Below, in pieces: positions 12,721-25,244 of a stretch of DNA of 64,000 nt (positions are counted from its first letter, which is position 1; each line of letters begins with the position of its first letter). The notes beneath the pieces are model-generated. The model ran no database searches. It saw nothing but the letters and a program-made list of their open reading frames with translations, and was not told the DNA's origin. Location of the stretch: positions 247,001 to 311,000 of the forward strand of contig JAMWET010004065.1 in NCBI GenBank assembly GCA_024036415.1, in the 5' to 3' direction. Source of the stretch: Prochilodus magdalenae. Taxonomy: Eukaryota; Chordata; Actinopteri; Characiformes; Prochilodontidae. The position numbers were made by a program, and so were the translations under genes.

Positions 12721-13439
12721 AAGCGTGATTTTAAAAAAGGTCACAGATGGGACGTGTCTAAAGTCACTTGGGAAACCATTTCAGAGTTTCGGTGCAGCGA
12801 CAGCAAAGCCACAGTCCTCTCTAAGTTTATTTAGAGAATGTGGAACAGTCAAAGGTAACTGGGATGCAGACCTCAACAATTTTGAGAGCACGTACTGGAT
12901 ATACAAAGCATGTCCACAACAGATGCAGGTGCAAGGTCATTCAAAGCTTGTGCATCCAGTGATGTACAGGAAGCCAGGGCAAGGATGCCAACACTGGAAC
13001 AACGTGCTGGAGTGATGTGCTCCCTTTGAGTAAACTGTATTTTGGTTTGAAAAGATGTTCAGTAAATGAAATGTGGTTGTTGATGTCCCATGTGACCCAA
13101 GGGTCACTTTGTCCTGTCCAACTTCTACTGTTATTGTCTGTTAGACAGCACCCCATCATTATAACCAATGACTAAGATGATTATCAGTCATGACTACTAC
13201 TGAGGAGGTATAATGTGAGTGGTAGATCAGTCCACCAACATCATACCATCACTGCTAGCTTGACTTTCCAATCAAAAGAGGCTCTATGGTCAGAAACTGA
13301 CCACTGTAAATGGGCTCAAGGGTGGTATACACAAACTGTCCAATCAAAACAATGCTCTACAGTCTCTGTACACCAGCAAAATGGAGGTTTCCTCTAAGAC
13401 AACCAGAGGTAGCTTTGAACAGCATCACAGAGCCCTTCT
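12721..13439. other. No recognisable gene
   Basis: An open frame at 12608-13015 continues from the Tc1 remnant and shows no domain. Nothing else seen. Confidence 0.3.
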
Positions 13440-13890
13440 GCTCATCATCATGAACTTCTTCCAGTATATTAGCAAAACACAAAATCACACAGAGCTGATG
13501 TTCCCCAGGAGAGAAAGGGGCTGAGAACCACCTTTGGGTATAAATAGGCTTCTCCAGAGAGCATCATATGACTGTGGGTGGTTGAGGGCAGGCCTGCCCA
13601 CATGCTGCTGCCGCTGCTGCTGCTGTTTACCAAAGCATCAATAAAGTGTGGGGGCGGAACCCGTATTAGCATAGTCAGAGTCTTTTCCCAGAAATGACAG
13701 AGCAAGCTACGGAGTGCTCATTACTGAAGTCATCAGAGGTGGAGGAGGAGGAGGAGGTGTTCACTACCGGAGGCTGTAAACACACAGAAGCAGGTTCACA
13801 CGGAGACTCTGACAGGTGGAAGGTGACTATGGGTACATCAGCATTTCTCATGTTTGAACAGGTGATGAGCCGAACTGATGCGTATTTCCC
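13440..13890 (+). repeat. Degenerate repeat R2, copy 1
   Basis: Shares ordered blocks with 46905-47310: CCAGTATATTAGCAAAACAC, CTGAGAACCAC, CATATGACTGTGGGTGGTT, CTGACAGGTGGAAGGTGACT. Contains a GCTGCTG run (13605-13625) and a GGAGGA run. Confidence 0.5.
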
Positions 13891-14149
13891 CCAGTGACAG
13901 TGTGAGGAATGAGGTTAGTGCAGAGCACCCCTGGCTCACAGCGGTGGTTCATACATAGATGATCTGTCTCTCCATTACATGTCGTTATGTCACTCTTGCC
14001 ATACTCAACCTTACTTCTCCGTAAACCACCACCTTACTTCTCCGTAAACCCGATCAAGGCAGCGGGGGAACCCTCAGGGCTTCCTGACCTTTAGAGAATT
14101 ACGCCTCTAATCATCTGGATGTTTATTCAGCTAGTAGTCTTAAGAGCTA

Positions 14150-14610
14150 TAACCCAGAAACAAATATCAGTCGTTATGTAATAGGCACTTCCACGCTACT
14201 GAAAGTCAGCATTCATAAGGCTGCATGACGTCCTGTATAAGCCTTTATGACTTATACCTGCATATACCTGCCTTTATAAAGGCTTATTCCAAATGCTGAT
14301 TAAGTTATGAAATGACACACCGTGACAGATGACATCATATTCATTTCTCCATCCCTTATTCTTAAAATACCTCATAACAATTATACACTGCACTTCTTAA
14401 TGTTGCTTTAGTTTCTAGGGTTACCAGATCCTGTCAAATATTTGTATGTACAAACACCTCCCAAAGACTAAAGCTGTTAACCAAAGGAGTCTTTATGAAG
14501 CTTCTTGGATTCAGCCTTTATGTAGTTGTATGTCATTTGTAATGAAAGGTGAACGCTAATTGTCATGTGGCCTTATGAATGCCCCTCATGTTGTCAAGCA
14601 GGGTAATTTC
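14150..14610. mobile_element. Possible MITE with inverted ends
   Basis: GCATTCATAAGGCTGCATGAC near 14209 recurs inverted near 14565-14590, and CCTTTATAAAGGCTTATTCC resembles the 7038 element. Non-coding. Confidence 0.35.
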
Positions 14611-14636
14611 TTTTGAGTCAATGTGTGTTGTGTTGC

Positions 14637-14822
14637 ACTTATAATGACCTTTCTCTAGGTATTAGCACTGGCCCACTGTTTGGGCAGTGTTTGAGTTTGT
14701 GGTGAGTTTTAGGCTCTAAACTTCCTGTACTAGCTGGAATATTATCCAACAGAACACTAAGCACGGTTGTAAGTCGCTCTGGATAAGAGTGTCTGCTAAA
14801 TGCCTTAAATGTAAATGTAAAT
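14637..14822 (+). mobile_element. L2-type LINE 3' end (5'-truncated)
   Basis: Matches 54240-54437: CACTTATAATGACCTTTCTC, TGGAATATTATCCAACAGAA, and the tail GTAAGTCGCTCTGGATAAGA...GTAAATGTAAATG. Confidence 0.7.
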
Positions 14823-15229
14823 GAGTAATTTTTGTATGAACCAGTTACTTCACACTATACTGTTACAGTGGTTCCAAGCAAATGTCTTAAAATAAGCTAA
14901 AACTATTTATGCCAATAAATAAAAAACATTGACTGACTAAAATGAAAACAGGAAAAGCATATCTGGAAATAAGATAAATAAGCTTAAAATGAGCTTGCAA
15001 CGATCTTAAATTTGGAATTTTGAGATATATCAACTATAAATGTGATCATTTTACTGGCCAAATTATCATTGTTTACATTGTACTTGTGAGAGTGAGGTAC
15101 TGAAGTAAAGTTGTAAAAAATATTGATATATTAATACACACTGATACTGAATGTAATGCCTGAGAGGTCAGAATGGAACATAAAAATTTGAACAAGAAGC
15201 CGAAATAGGAAGACGACTCCAAAGCTAAA
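14823..15229. other. No recognisable feature
   Basis: AT-rich, no coding signal. Confidence 0.3.
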
Positions 15230-15418
15230 CATTTACGGCATTTAGCTGACGCTCTTATCCAGAGCGACTTACAAGGTCAGTCATATTACAGAGAGGCCAG
15301 TGTGGTGTTAGGAGTCTTGCTGTAGCACATTATAGTCACCCAGACTGGGATTCAAACCCCAGTCTCCCACATGTGGAAGTTGTTGGCGAGTAGTGGTGTT
15401 ATCTGCTGAGCCACACCA
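15230..15418 (-). mobile_element. tRNA-headed SINE with L2 LINE tail
   Basis: On the minus strand: GGTGTGGCTCAGCAGATAAC (A-box region), GGGGTTTGAATCCCAGTCT (B box), then the tail GTAAGTCGCTCTGGATAAGA...CGTAAATG, shared with the L2 LINE at 53755-54437. Copies at 42179 and 59932. Confidence 0.7.
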
Positions 15419-15734
15419 ACCAAACTGTTGGAACAGTGACACACTGACCTGTACAGAGTCACCCAAGATGTTAGTCATTATGTTTATCAAAATATTCTTG
15501 GTCCAAGAACTGTAAGTGCTCAGCACAGCTAAACTAACCTGAAGTTACCTTAAAGCATCCAATAACCCAGCTAGAAATCTAATCTATTGTTTGCTATTGA
15601 GTTTAGCAGTACGTCCTGTTTTGGTTCCCAGAATGTTCCTTCTAAAAGTAGGAGAATCTCAGGTCTCAGAAACATCCATAAGACATGTTCTGAATGTTGT
15701 GCTGTGAATGTTATTCTTTTGTTATCATGTAACA

Positions 15735-16260
15735 TGTTATCATGTTCACCCATGACTATATTGCCTCTCACAGTGACACCACCATCATCAAACGTGCTTA
15801 TGATACCGCTATCACAGGGGGTCATGAGACAGACTGTAGGATGGAAGTGGCAAATCTGGTGACGTGGTGTCAGGTCCACAATCTCTCCTTAAATGTGGAC
15901 AAGACAAAAAACATGATTGGGGACCATCGGAGGTCGGCAGAGCAGCACAAACCTAGGCTTAGAATTCTCAAATTTCATTTTCAGTTGTGGTTGCAAACAA
16001 GAGGCTTCAGTTCCTGGATCATCCCATGGAAAACTCTGCCACTGGTTAAAATCAGTGAATTTCCAAAACTGGGCATATGATTAAACGGCCTGGAGAGAAT
16101 GAGACTCCTAACAAGCACCTGCAAGACCTTGTATACCATCAAACTGTCCCCATCAGGACAGGACAGGACATGGTCTACCAGGATGTGAAAAAACAAGCTT
16201 CTGGTGTCTTCAGAGCTAAGCTCATGACCAAATTCATGCGACTAACTGAACCTTGAAGTT
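15735..16260 (+). mobile_element. LINE reverse-transcriptase fragment (Rex1/CR1-like)
   Basis: Translated text DTTIIKRAYDT ... VANLVTWCQVHNLSLNVDKT at about 15775-15905 matches the segment after the catalytic YADD box of CR1/Rex1-type reverse transcriptases. The following C-terminal part is shuffled and broken. Confidence 0.6.
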
Positions 16261-16559
16261 GTGGAAAAAGGTCTCTGCAGATTTCTCTGAATAACCAAGA
16301 GCACGTCTCCTGAAATGAGTGTACACTGTGATAAAGGTAACGGTTACACACACTAGTTATTGAAAACCGATAGTGGAATCAACCGATCATGGTTTGATTT
16401 ACTTTCTAACCATGTCTAGGCCTTCTGAAAGTTCTAGAAATATCTGTGACTGTGAATGTGAGCTATAACCAGATTTCAAACTTGCTGGGTGAATTTGACA
16501 TCGTGAGCCATGCCAGTGATTTAAGTTTCACGCTCCGCTACACGTGTAATGTAGGTAAG

Positions 16560-17150
16560 GCTGGGGCTTATCGCTGTACCAGACTGACTCAACAGCCATG
16601 ATTGCGGGCATTAAGCAGCGATGTCCTCCATGAGTCATCCAGTCAGTGCCAGCACCATTAACAGATCACTACACAGGGCTACATGCACACAGGTTGTTAC
16701 AACGACTGCACCACGTCAACATCGCCAAAGACTGCAATGATGTCGTGCCAGACTGTCATGGAGCGACTCAGAACGGCAGCAGGTCGTCTTCAGTGACGAG
16801 TCCCACTTTTGTCTTGGTGGAGACGACCAATAAATCCTTGTGTGGGGACACAATGGTCAGCACCAAGATGTGTGTGAGAATATTCAAGCTGCATAGGATG
16901 GATTATCACAGGGCATCATTGGGAATCCCTACAACTTCATGCCGAGACATCCAGCACGTTGCGTTAGGAAACATGGCGGCTCAATGCCATACTGAGAGAC
17001 ACTACTACTGTATGTGTAGCTCAGTATATATTGACCATATCAGTATAAATTGATCATCATTTATTTTTCCTGGTGACCTTTATCTCCCTTCCCAACAGCA
17101 CTGAAGTCCCACCCATCGGTGCACCTATTCTTTTAATGATGAGTGTATAG
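16560..17150 (+). mobile_element. Tc1-like remnant, family TcA
   Basis: Contains CTTATCGCTGTACCAGACTG, the region around the second catalytic Asp (SDESHFCLGGD at about 16795-16828, interrupted), the C-terminal motif, and an end GATGAGTGTATA that matches the end at 37090. The 16646-17053 open frame follows it in part. Confidence 0.6.
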
Positions 17151-17760
17151 TCCCATAGGGGTGCTAATAAAAATGAGCATTATTGTGAAAGTGGTTTGTG
17201 TATCACTATCAATGCTTTATTTAACATGTATGTCCCGTCCTGAAAGCCTAGCACAACAGCCATGCATCACTACTAAATCCAGGTTACAGTCTTCGGTGAG
17301 CAGGTGCTTTTATGGGAACCCTGCAGTTACTCACTCAGTGATACCGTAACATATTTACACGCACACCCACACGTCCCTACTGTACACGCAGGCCTGAAAG
17401 CGCAACCAGCAAGCAAACAACAAGTCTAAAGCATTTATTGCTCAAGGTCGAACCATTTACAGCAAGGCGCTGTGTTCTCAGGTGGTTTTAGTAGGGACCC
17501 AGTAGCGTAGGTGTGTGTGTGCTCGCAACAGACGGTGTGAAGTGTTAAGGCAGGTCGACTCGCCGCCGCACTTGTATCTGTTTCAGCCTCAGAGCTGGAA
17601 AGCCTGTCCTGAGAATAGAGTCACTTCTTGTAACATCAGCGCCTGCACACGACTGGTGACCCATGATGAATAAGCCTTATTTGTTCTGGTCTGAACCACA
17701 TGCCTTATCATTACACTGTGATAAGTCTCAACAGCCACTGGATTTCCAGTCACCTGCTCT
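17151..17760. other. No recognisable feature
   Basis: No coding signal or named repeat. Confidence 0.3.
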
Positions 17761-17795
17761 TTTTTGTTTGTTTGTTTGTTTGTTTGTTTGTTTTG
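17761..17795. repeat. (TTTG)n microsatellite
   Basis: Uninterrupted TTTG repeats. Confidence 0.9.
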
Positions 17796-17954
17796 AATAT
17801 ACCTCTTTTGTGTAGAATAGACTTGATTGATAAAATAATACTTTGAGCTTACACAAAGCTGTGTTGATGTAACATACACTGCTCATGTATACATTTTTGG
17901 GGGGGTCATTTGGTTTATTGTACACTATTAATTAAGATGGTCCTTCAAAGGTTC

Positions 17955-18125
17955 CTGAGTAAAGGTAATGCTCAACAAACCATTTTTTATAGTTCTATAT
18001 AGCACTAATATAGGTTCTCCTGTGGTTCCGTGGTTGACATTGAAACAACAGCAGAACCCTTGTTCAGAAAGAACCAAAAAGAACCCTTTTTAGAGAGAAC
18101 CAAACAGTGTTGCATAGAGTTCTAT
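17955..18125. repeat. AGAACCC-type short interspersed repeat
   Basis: GTTCTATATAGCAC, AGGTTCTCCTG and AAAGAACCCTTTTTAGAG: inverted AGAACC/GGTTCT text of a kind common in fish. Non-coding. Confidence 0.45.
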
Positions 18126-18185
18126 AGAGAAAGACATACCACACATTCTCCATCAATCAATAATAAATAGTAAATGAAAAATAAA

Positions 18186-18400
18186 AGGAGATCCCATTGT
18201 TGGGCAAGTGTGGGCTGGAGGTTAGGGAACCGGCCTTGTAACCGATGGGTTGCCATTCCTTGAACCAACAGGACCAACACCCCTGAATTGCCCTTGAGCA
18301 AGGCATCTAACTCCCAGCTGGTGTGGACAGGACTGCCCACTGTTTTGAGCAAGTGTTTTTCTAGTGTTGGTGTATCTTGTCCAACATCATGGACAATTTG
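18186..18400 (+). mobile_element. tRNA-headed SINE, left arm of a large inverted repeat
   Basis: Head GCTGGAGGTTAGGGAACCGG, body GCCCTTGAGCAAGGCA, ending TCTAGTGTTGGTGTATC. Near-identical but inverted at 18990-19207, including the 5' flank AGATCCCATTGTTGGGCAAG. Confidence 0.65.
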
Positions 18401-18989
18401 TCTTAATTGTCCATGATGCAATTTATACTAAAGAACCCTTAAGGAAACATATTTAATGTATATTTAAATACCAGTATTTCATTTAGCTTTATAGCAGCAG
18501 CATCCATAATTGCTATTCTACATATGCATCCCCTTGCCTAAAGGCCCATATCAGTCCTACAGGTGAGTATCACACTGGTCCATTCCAGTCCATTCTGTTA
18601 GTGTACATTTCTACCAGGCGTATTTCAGCCTTTCACCTGCTGTTGAGAATTGGGACTGAGGTCTGGTGATTTTGTTGGTGAGTCAGAGTTGCATCACGGC
18701 TGCTGAACCTGATTTGATCCACTACTTAGAGTCTTCATCCTGGAATGTTGAAAGATCAACACTTGGTTCTGCTAGAACATGAAGCACATGGTAAGTGGAA
18801 GGGTGGGATTAATTGGTCAGGTGGACCCTTATCCAACAGCGCTGATGCTGCTATTTAGGCAGGAGGGCATTTCTAGACCCCACAAATGCCCCTGCTGGGT
18901 GCTCTGCATTTCACTGTACCCTGATTTAGAATTTAAGCTGTTTAGCAATTGTGCTCCACACAGAGGAGTTTGTCTACCACATTTAACCC

Positions 18990-19207
18990 ATCCATGAAAT
19001 GTAACACAGAGATACACCAACACTAGAGAAACACTTGCTCGGAGCAGTGGGCAGTCCTGTCCACAACAGCTGGGGGTTAGGTGCCTTGCTCAAGGGCAAT
19101 TCAGGGGTGTTGGTCCTGTTGGTTCAAGGAACGGCAACCCTTCGGTTACAAGGCCGGTTCCCTAACCTCCAGCCCACACTTGCCCAACAATGGGATCTCC
19201 TTTGATT
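18990..19207 (-). mobile_element. tRNA-headed SINE, right arm of a large inverted repeat
   Basis: Inverted partner of 18186-18400, running from GATACACCAACACTAGAG through the head to GGGATCTCCTTTG. The copy at 9165 lacks the shared flank. Confidence 0.65.
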
Positions 19208-19270
19208 TTCCAGTAATTCAACATTATTAAATGGCTGAGATGAAAAAGTCCTTCATAAAGCAGTTAGATA

Positions 19271-19799
19271 CAGGGGTTGGACAATGAAACTGAAACACCT
19301 GTCATTTTAGTGTGGGAGGTCTCATGGCTAAATTGGACCAGCCTGGTGGCCAATCTTCATTAATTGCACATTGCACCAGTAAGAGCAGAGTGTGAAGGTT
19401 CAGTTAGCAGGTAAGAGCACAGTTCTGCTCAAAATACTGCAATGCACACAACATTATGGGTGACATACCAGAGTTCAAAAGAGGACAAACTGTTGGTGCA
19501 CGTCTTGCTGGCGCATCTGTGACCAAGACAGCAAGTCTTTGTGATGTATCAAGAGCCACGGTATCCAGGGTAATGTCAGCATACCACCAAGAAGGACGAA
19601 CCACATCCAACAGGATTAACTGTGGACGCAAGAGGAAGCTGTCTGAAAGGGATGTTCGGGTGCTAACCCGGATTGTATCCAAAAAACATGAAACCACGGC
19701 CCAAATGACGCTGTATTGGCCGCAAAAGGAGGCCCTACACCATACTAATAAATGATTGTGGTCTAAAACCGGGTGTTTCAGATCATTGTCCAACCCCTG
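19271..19799 (+). mobile_element. Tc1-like deletion derivative TcB1, copy 2 (529 bp)
   Basis: Left inverted repeat as at 11480, right end GTCCAACCCCTG, flanked by TA on both sides. It retains a longer N-terminal part than copies 1 and 3, with a different deletion junction. Confidence 0.85.
19456..19755 (+). pseudogene. Tc1 transposase N-terminal domain, truncated (99 codons)
   Basis: Open frame MGDIPEFKRGQTVGARLAGA, first helix-turn-helix at about residues 20-45 (VTKTASLCDVSRATVSRVM), then GRKRKLSERDVRVLTRIVSK, the start of the second helix-turn-helix. The deletion then joins a shifted frame (LYWPQKEALHHTNK). No DDE residues: at most a DNA-binding fragment. Confidence 0.7.
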
Positions 19800-20635
19800 T
19801 ACATACTGCTTAACATCTGACACATTGTTAAATGAACATCGTCAATATATACAAACTCAGAGGCTGTGTAGGCTCACTGGTGGCTCTGCTTAGTAATTAT
19901 AATTGCTGTATTTGTGTTATAGACTTGTTGACTGTTATAGACTTTGTTTCCATCGCCATCACTGTTAAGAAATCACAGTCTGAGTCTGTACAATGAAACA
20001 TGACACATCAGACTACTTTAAATGATTACAAGAACTCATTTATTCAGGAAAGAAAATGGTGCCGTCCCCACTAATAAGTTGAACTCTGACAAAACACAGG
20101 ACGATGATAGCAATCTTCACCATCGCTCGCTTTCCAGATCATTCGATCTGTCTTTTGTTCATTCACCCCAGTTTTTAATTTGGTACTAAATGTTTTGCAT
20201 TCATTTTTATGATGCATCTGTAAAGATGATGAGACATCCACCCAGCCTTCAAAAGTGTTGAGCTAAACCAACTTCTACTTTATATCTCTCACGTCAGGTT
20301 TTAGTCTTTATAAACGAGGAAGCCTGTAAAACTGTGTTGGAGAGAGTTCAAAAGCTTAGTGGGTATGGCGTGGTGATTTTTCCCATTGTCATTACAAAAT
20401 GTATCACAATAATGCAATATTAATATTACCCTTAAAGAGAAATAAATAAAATGCAACTATGTGCATGCTAATGTGCTTGCTGGAAGCTACTGCAGATATA
20501 TCAGCATCAGTGTGGCATAGCTTCGTACATGCCTTTCTCACATTGTTTAAAGGGGAATATTCAACTATTGCTTTTATTGATTAAGAGAACTGAAAAAGTT
20601 CCATCCTGGAATAATTTCAGAAATCCCTCACTCCC
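19800..20635. other. No recognisable feature
   Basis: AT-rich, no gene seen. Confidence 0.3.
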
Positions 20636-20669
20636 TGTTTGCCATCTCCTGGGCATCCTGATATTTACT

Positions 20670-20856
20670 TTTATGCATCACTTAATCAGATGAACTGCTG
20701 TTTACACTGTGTTGAAATTTCTTGAAGAATGGACCAACAGAAATGGCCCAAAACTGCTTAGAAAGATGTCTGGTTCCATTGACTTCCATTCAAGTTAAAT
20801 GAGGTTTTTGGCCCCTGCTGTAAAGTTGCCATACCTGTTTTTGTTTGGACAGCGAT

Positions 20857-20860
<4 letters not shown>
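20670..20860 (+). mobile_element. MITE M1 copy (partial), next to (AT)n
   Basis: ACTTTTATGCATCA, GACCAACAGAAATGGCCCAA, TGGTTCCATTGACTT, AAAGTTGCCAT and the end TTTGGACAGCGATGA are the M1 blocks shared with 35490, 52285 and 60965. The left end is missing. Confidence 0.65.

Positions 20861-20937
<77 letters not shown>
20861..20937. repeat. (TA)n microsatellite
   Basis: About 77 bp of pure TA directly after the right end of MITE M1. Confidence 0.95.
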
Positions 20938-20939
<2 letters not shown>

Positions 20940-22787
20940 GCCAAGTCTAAAATGGAAAATAAAATAGTTTGTAGTTACTGACTGACAATTTATAACCCTT
21001 TATAATTAATAAAGAGTCAGTATTGTCCCACTCAAACTCAAACAGCTAATCTAACCTGGTAGCGCAAGTTTGTGTTTAATCTGAGATCTGAATCAGGTTA
21101 TTCTGTAGGGTTTAAATCTGAAATCCGAGCAGCCAAACCCATCAGTGAAATCAGTATCTTTTCAGCCCAGGAGTGTATATTAGTAGCAAGAATGAGTAAT
21201 TGGACAAAAACAGAACGGAGGTCAAAGTTTTCCAATCCTCCACCAAGGTTCCCCTGCAGAGCACAGTTCAGTGGCTTTCTGTATTAACGGAACGGACATG
21301 ACTCAGCCCAGCTCAGCTCAGCACCCTCTACACCCGGGTGATGGTACAATAGAGGACATCTGAAGGAAAATGCTAAAATTTGCAAAGCTGGGGGACTTCA
21401 AGAGAAGACGGGGGGAAATACTGACGCTGCCGGTTTAACATCCAACACAGGTATAAGCACACAGGCAGAACTGACGTGGTCTTCAGATTTTACGTTGCCG
21501 TGCAGCCCTGGAGGGCTTTAAGGTCTGCATCGTCACTGTCATTTCTATAATACAGACCTGTCTTACCGTATCTGCTGTATATCACATAGACCCATCTCGG
21601 CCCACGGTGATCAGTTTCTATAGGGCTTCAAAAAGCAAGACGTGGCCTGTCTAATCTTTATACCTAATACGCACGGTTTGATAAACCAGTGAGATCATTT
21701 AACAACTGTCATATTTCAGTCAGGGAGTCGACTAAATGATGGTTAAATGACTGTGTGGCTTGTATGTATGCTAGATAACAACAATGAGTTTTCGAACTAT
21801 GTTCGAACCCAGAAAGAGTTGCATGGCTTACATATGAGCTTTTATTGCCGTCTAGCTGAATATTCCAAAAGCCATGTATAGCTTAATGTGACTTTTGGAG
21901 TTTTTATTTTATTTTATTTCATTGCTTTATTTGATGTTACTATTTTTATTGTTTTCTCAGTTCTTTCCTGTATAATATCCGTTTCTATTGGTGCTATGGT
22001 GCTCAATTGGTGCTCTATGGTCCTGTGTCTGAGCACAGTAACGCTGACATTGAACCATAGAAAGAAAAAAATTCCAATTTGTCTACATAAACTTTATTTC
22101 TGTTATATTAATTATACATGGTCTGCAGTGCTCAAATGCATTTTAATTTTAATATAATTAAATTAATTAAATACATTTTCATAGTCCTGTGAGGCCTTAA
22201 TGAAGATCTGGAAAGAGACATTATTGTGACGTAGTTATGGAAAGGTTTTAAATGACTGAGTTTCTGACAGCTGCATTAACATTAACAGCTCCTGTGCTAA
22301 ACAGAACAAGCGAACTTTGCAAGCCCCACGTGTCTCAACTATATCCTGAGTTAATGGAAAATTATTCGATACAGGCCATATTAGTGAAATGGAAACTGCT
22401 GAAAAGAAACACATCGAGAAAATAATCATAATTATATAATAAAAATAGCTGTTAACTGTTAACCCTTCTGTTACGTTCAGCTGTCAGACATGGCAGTAAA
22501 GCTCCTGGGTCAGATGCATGTGTAATAATCTGAAAGTCGTTAGAAATTTCTCCGTACACATATAAATCTTCACATTTATTTTTCTATATATTGGCAAACA
22601 CTAGATATTCAACACATTTGCTTTGAATTATTCTATTCACATTTTTTTTGGAAAATCTAATAATGTAGTAAATTAGTCTTTTGAATACTGAGGTTAGGTT
22701 TAAGAGTAGGTGTAGTGTCAATTCAATACAGTAATACAAAGATCAATAGAACTCTATTACTTCAGAAATATAGTAGAACACATACAG
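20938..22787. other. No recognisable gene
   Basis: No coding signal in either strand that I trust; the 89-codon frame at 21888-22157 is low-complexity and hydrophobic by composition. Confidence 0.35.
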
Positions 22788-22844
22788 TGTGTGTGTGTGC
22801 GTGTGTGTGTCCGTGCGTGTGTGTGTGTGTGTGTGTACATGTGC

Positions 22845-22900
<56 letters not shown>
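22788..22900. repeat. (GT)n microsatellite
   Basis: Slightly interrupted GT repeats, about 113 bp. Confidence 0.95.
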
Positions 22901-22902
<2 letters not shown>

Positions 22903-22963
22903 TACCTAATCTTCGTTCCCCAAACATTACGTGTGCAATATAAACATGAACAGAGGCTGCAAA

Positions 22964-23332
22964 CATGTGAACTTAGTCAATGGTATATACATTTGCATGG
23001 TCATTACACTTATTAAGTCCGGCAGTAAAGGTTTCAAAAAGGCTCCAATAGTTCATTTTTAAAAAAGGATATATAAAATTATATAAATTACATTAATAAT
23101 TACATTATTTTAAAACATTAAACTGTTTCATTTGGCACAACATAACATGAGGGTTTAAAAAGCAGGCCACACACCATACTGATGTATGTTGGTGTACATT
23201 ATTGATAAACACAGTGCTTAAAGTTTTATGGTAATAGAAAGTATGATGTGTTATGTAAAGCATAAGGCTGTTGTTCTGAGCATTAGTGGGATTTCTGGTT
23301 TTAGGCTTTGAGAGTGTTTTGTGTGTGTTTGT

Positions 23333-23397
<65 letters not shown>

Positions 23398-24004
23398 TGT
23401 TTTAATGGGCTTTTTGGTAATGCACTTTAAATGTAGAAGCCGTTTTCCCTGCAGTCTCTCCAAACTGTAAGGGGCAGGAGGCTCAGCACTTGGCTAGGAT
23501 ATAAACATCAACATATTGCAGCTTGTAAATCAAACTAGCAGGCCTTCAACTGGAGATGGACAGTTTGGTTGATTGTTGTGGTGTCACCTGTGAAGTGTTT
23601 ATGTCTGTATCACAGGATGTAGGTGTCTAATCAAACCTGAGTAGGACTTGTTTCCACATTCTAACTTCAGAATTCAAAATGAATGAGACCCTAGAGCCCC
23701 ACCTACAGGTCTCTCACTAGCAGGATCACAGAAACTGAACATGGTACCTGTTAAAGTCTTCATGTACATCAAAAACACAGGGGTATATACTGGATCTGCT
23801 ATTGCACATATAGTGTATCTGCACGGTATGTTCCTCCCAGTGCAGTCCTCCCAATATAATTTCTGTATATCACAATTCTGGTTATTGGCTGGCATTTGTT
23901 ATTGTGGTGGTCAGAAATGTGGGCAGAGTGGTGCAACGCAGAGTGAGATATTCCATATCCGCCAGTGCACAAGCTTTTCAAACTCGTTTTGGTCGTTTCG
24001 GAGG
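22964..24004 (+). repeat. 1.04-kb tandem duplication, unit 1
   Basis: Starts CATGTGAACTTAGTCAATGG and ends TTCAAACTCGTTTTGGTC plus a few bases. The same text restarts at 24005. Contains a (GT)n array at 23321-23400. No domain recognised inside. Confidence 0.85.
23321..23400. repeat. (GT)n microsatellite within unit 1
   Basis: Interrupted GT repeats; the orthologous array in unit 2 is shorter. Confidence 0.9.
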
Positions 24005-24361
24005 CATGTGAACTTAGTCAATGGTATATACATTTGCATGGTCATTACACTTATTAAGTCTGGCAGTAAAGGTTTCCAAAAGGCTCCAATAGTTCATTTT
24101 TAAAAAAGCATATATAAAAATATATAAACATATTTCAAAAAATATGTTTTACATTATTTTAAAACTTTAAACTGTTTAATTTGGCACAACATAACATTAG
24201 GGTTTAAATACTGATACCATACTGATGTATGTTGGTGTACATTATTGATAAACACAGTGCTTAAAGTTTTATGGTATTAATAAGTATGATGTATGATGTA
24301 AAGTATAAGGCTGTTGTTCTGAGCCTTAGTGCTTGAGTTCTTGTTTTAGGCTTTGAGAGTG

Positions 24362-24414
<53 letters not shown>

Positions 24415-25002
24415 AATGGGCTTTTTGATAATTCACTTTAAATGTACAGTAGAAGCCGCTTTCCCTGCAGTCTCTCCAAACTGTAAGGGGCAGGGGGCTC
24501 AGCACTTGGCTAGGATATAAATATCAACATATTGCAGCTTGTAAATCAAACTAGCAGGCCTTCAACTGGAGATGGACAGTTTGGTTGATTGTTGTGGTGT
24601 CACCTGTGAAGTGTTTATGTCTGTATCACAGGATGTAGGTGTCTAATCAAACCTGAGTAGGACTTTTTTCCACATTCTAACTTCAGAATTCAAAATGAAT
24701 GAGACCCTAGAGCCCCACCTACAGGTCTCTCACTAGCAGGATCACAGAAACTGAAAATGGCACCTGTTAAAGTCTTCATGTGCATCAAAAACACAGGGGT
24801 ATATACTGGATCTGCTATTGCATATATAGTGTATCTGCACGGTATGTTCCTCCCAGTGCAGTCCTCCCAATATAATTTCTGCAATTCTGGTTATTGGCTG
24901 GCATTTGTTATTGTGGTGGTCAGAAATGTGGGCAGAGTGGTGCAACGCAGAGTGAGATATTCCAAATCCGCCAGTGCACAAGCTTTTCAAACTCGTTTCG
25001 GT
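24005..25002 (+). repeat. 1.04-kb tandem duplication, unit 2
   Basis: Second unit, starting CATGTGAACTTAGTCAATGG and ending CTCGTTTCGGTC. High identity to unit 1, with small indels and a shorter (GT)n at 24365-24410. Confidence 0.85.
24365..24410. repeat. (GT)n microsatellite within unit 2
   Basis: Pure GT repeats. Confidence 0.9.
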
Positions 25003-25244
25003 CAAAATCACACCTGTATTATCACCTCCTCAGAGCGCCTCTAATGTGCTAACTGGTAATTCCCTGGTATGTGTGTGAAGACACGTCCACTCCACAGCGC
25101 AACTCTCTTACTTTTGGATTAAATGAAGGTCTGTCTGCTGATCAGGTTGCACCCAACTTTAAATCTAAGTAGTCTAATTAAAACCTCTTGCTCAGATTAA
25201 CCTTAAACATCCAGCTTTAAATTGGTTGCAGAACAAAAACTATA

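Noticed and set aside
22715..23463. Cys-Val and Thr-His repeat frames
   Set aside because: They are translations of (GT)n arrays; the same applies to 46936-47254.
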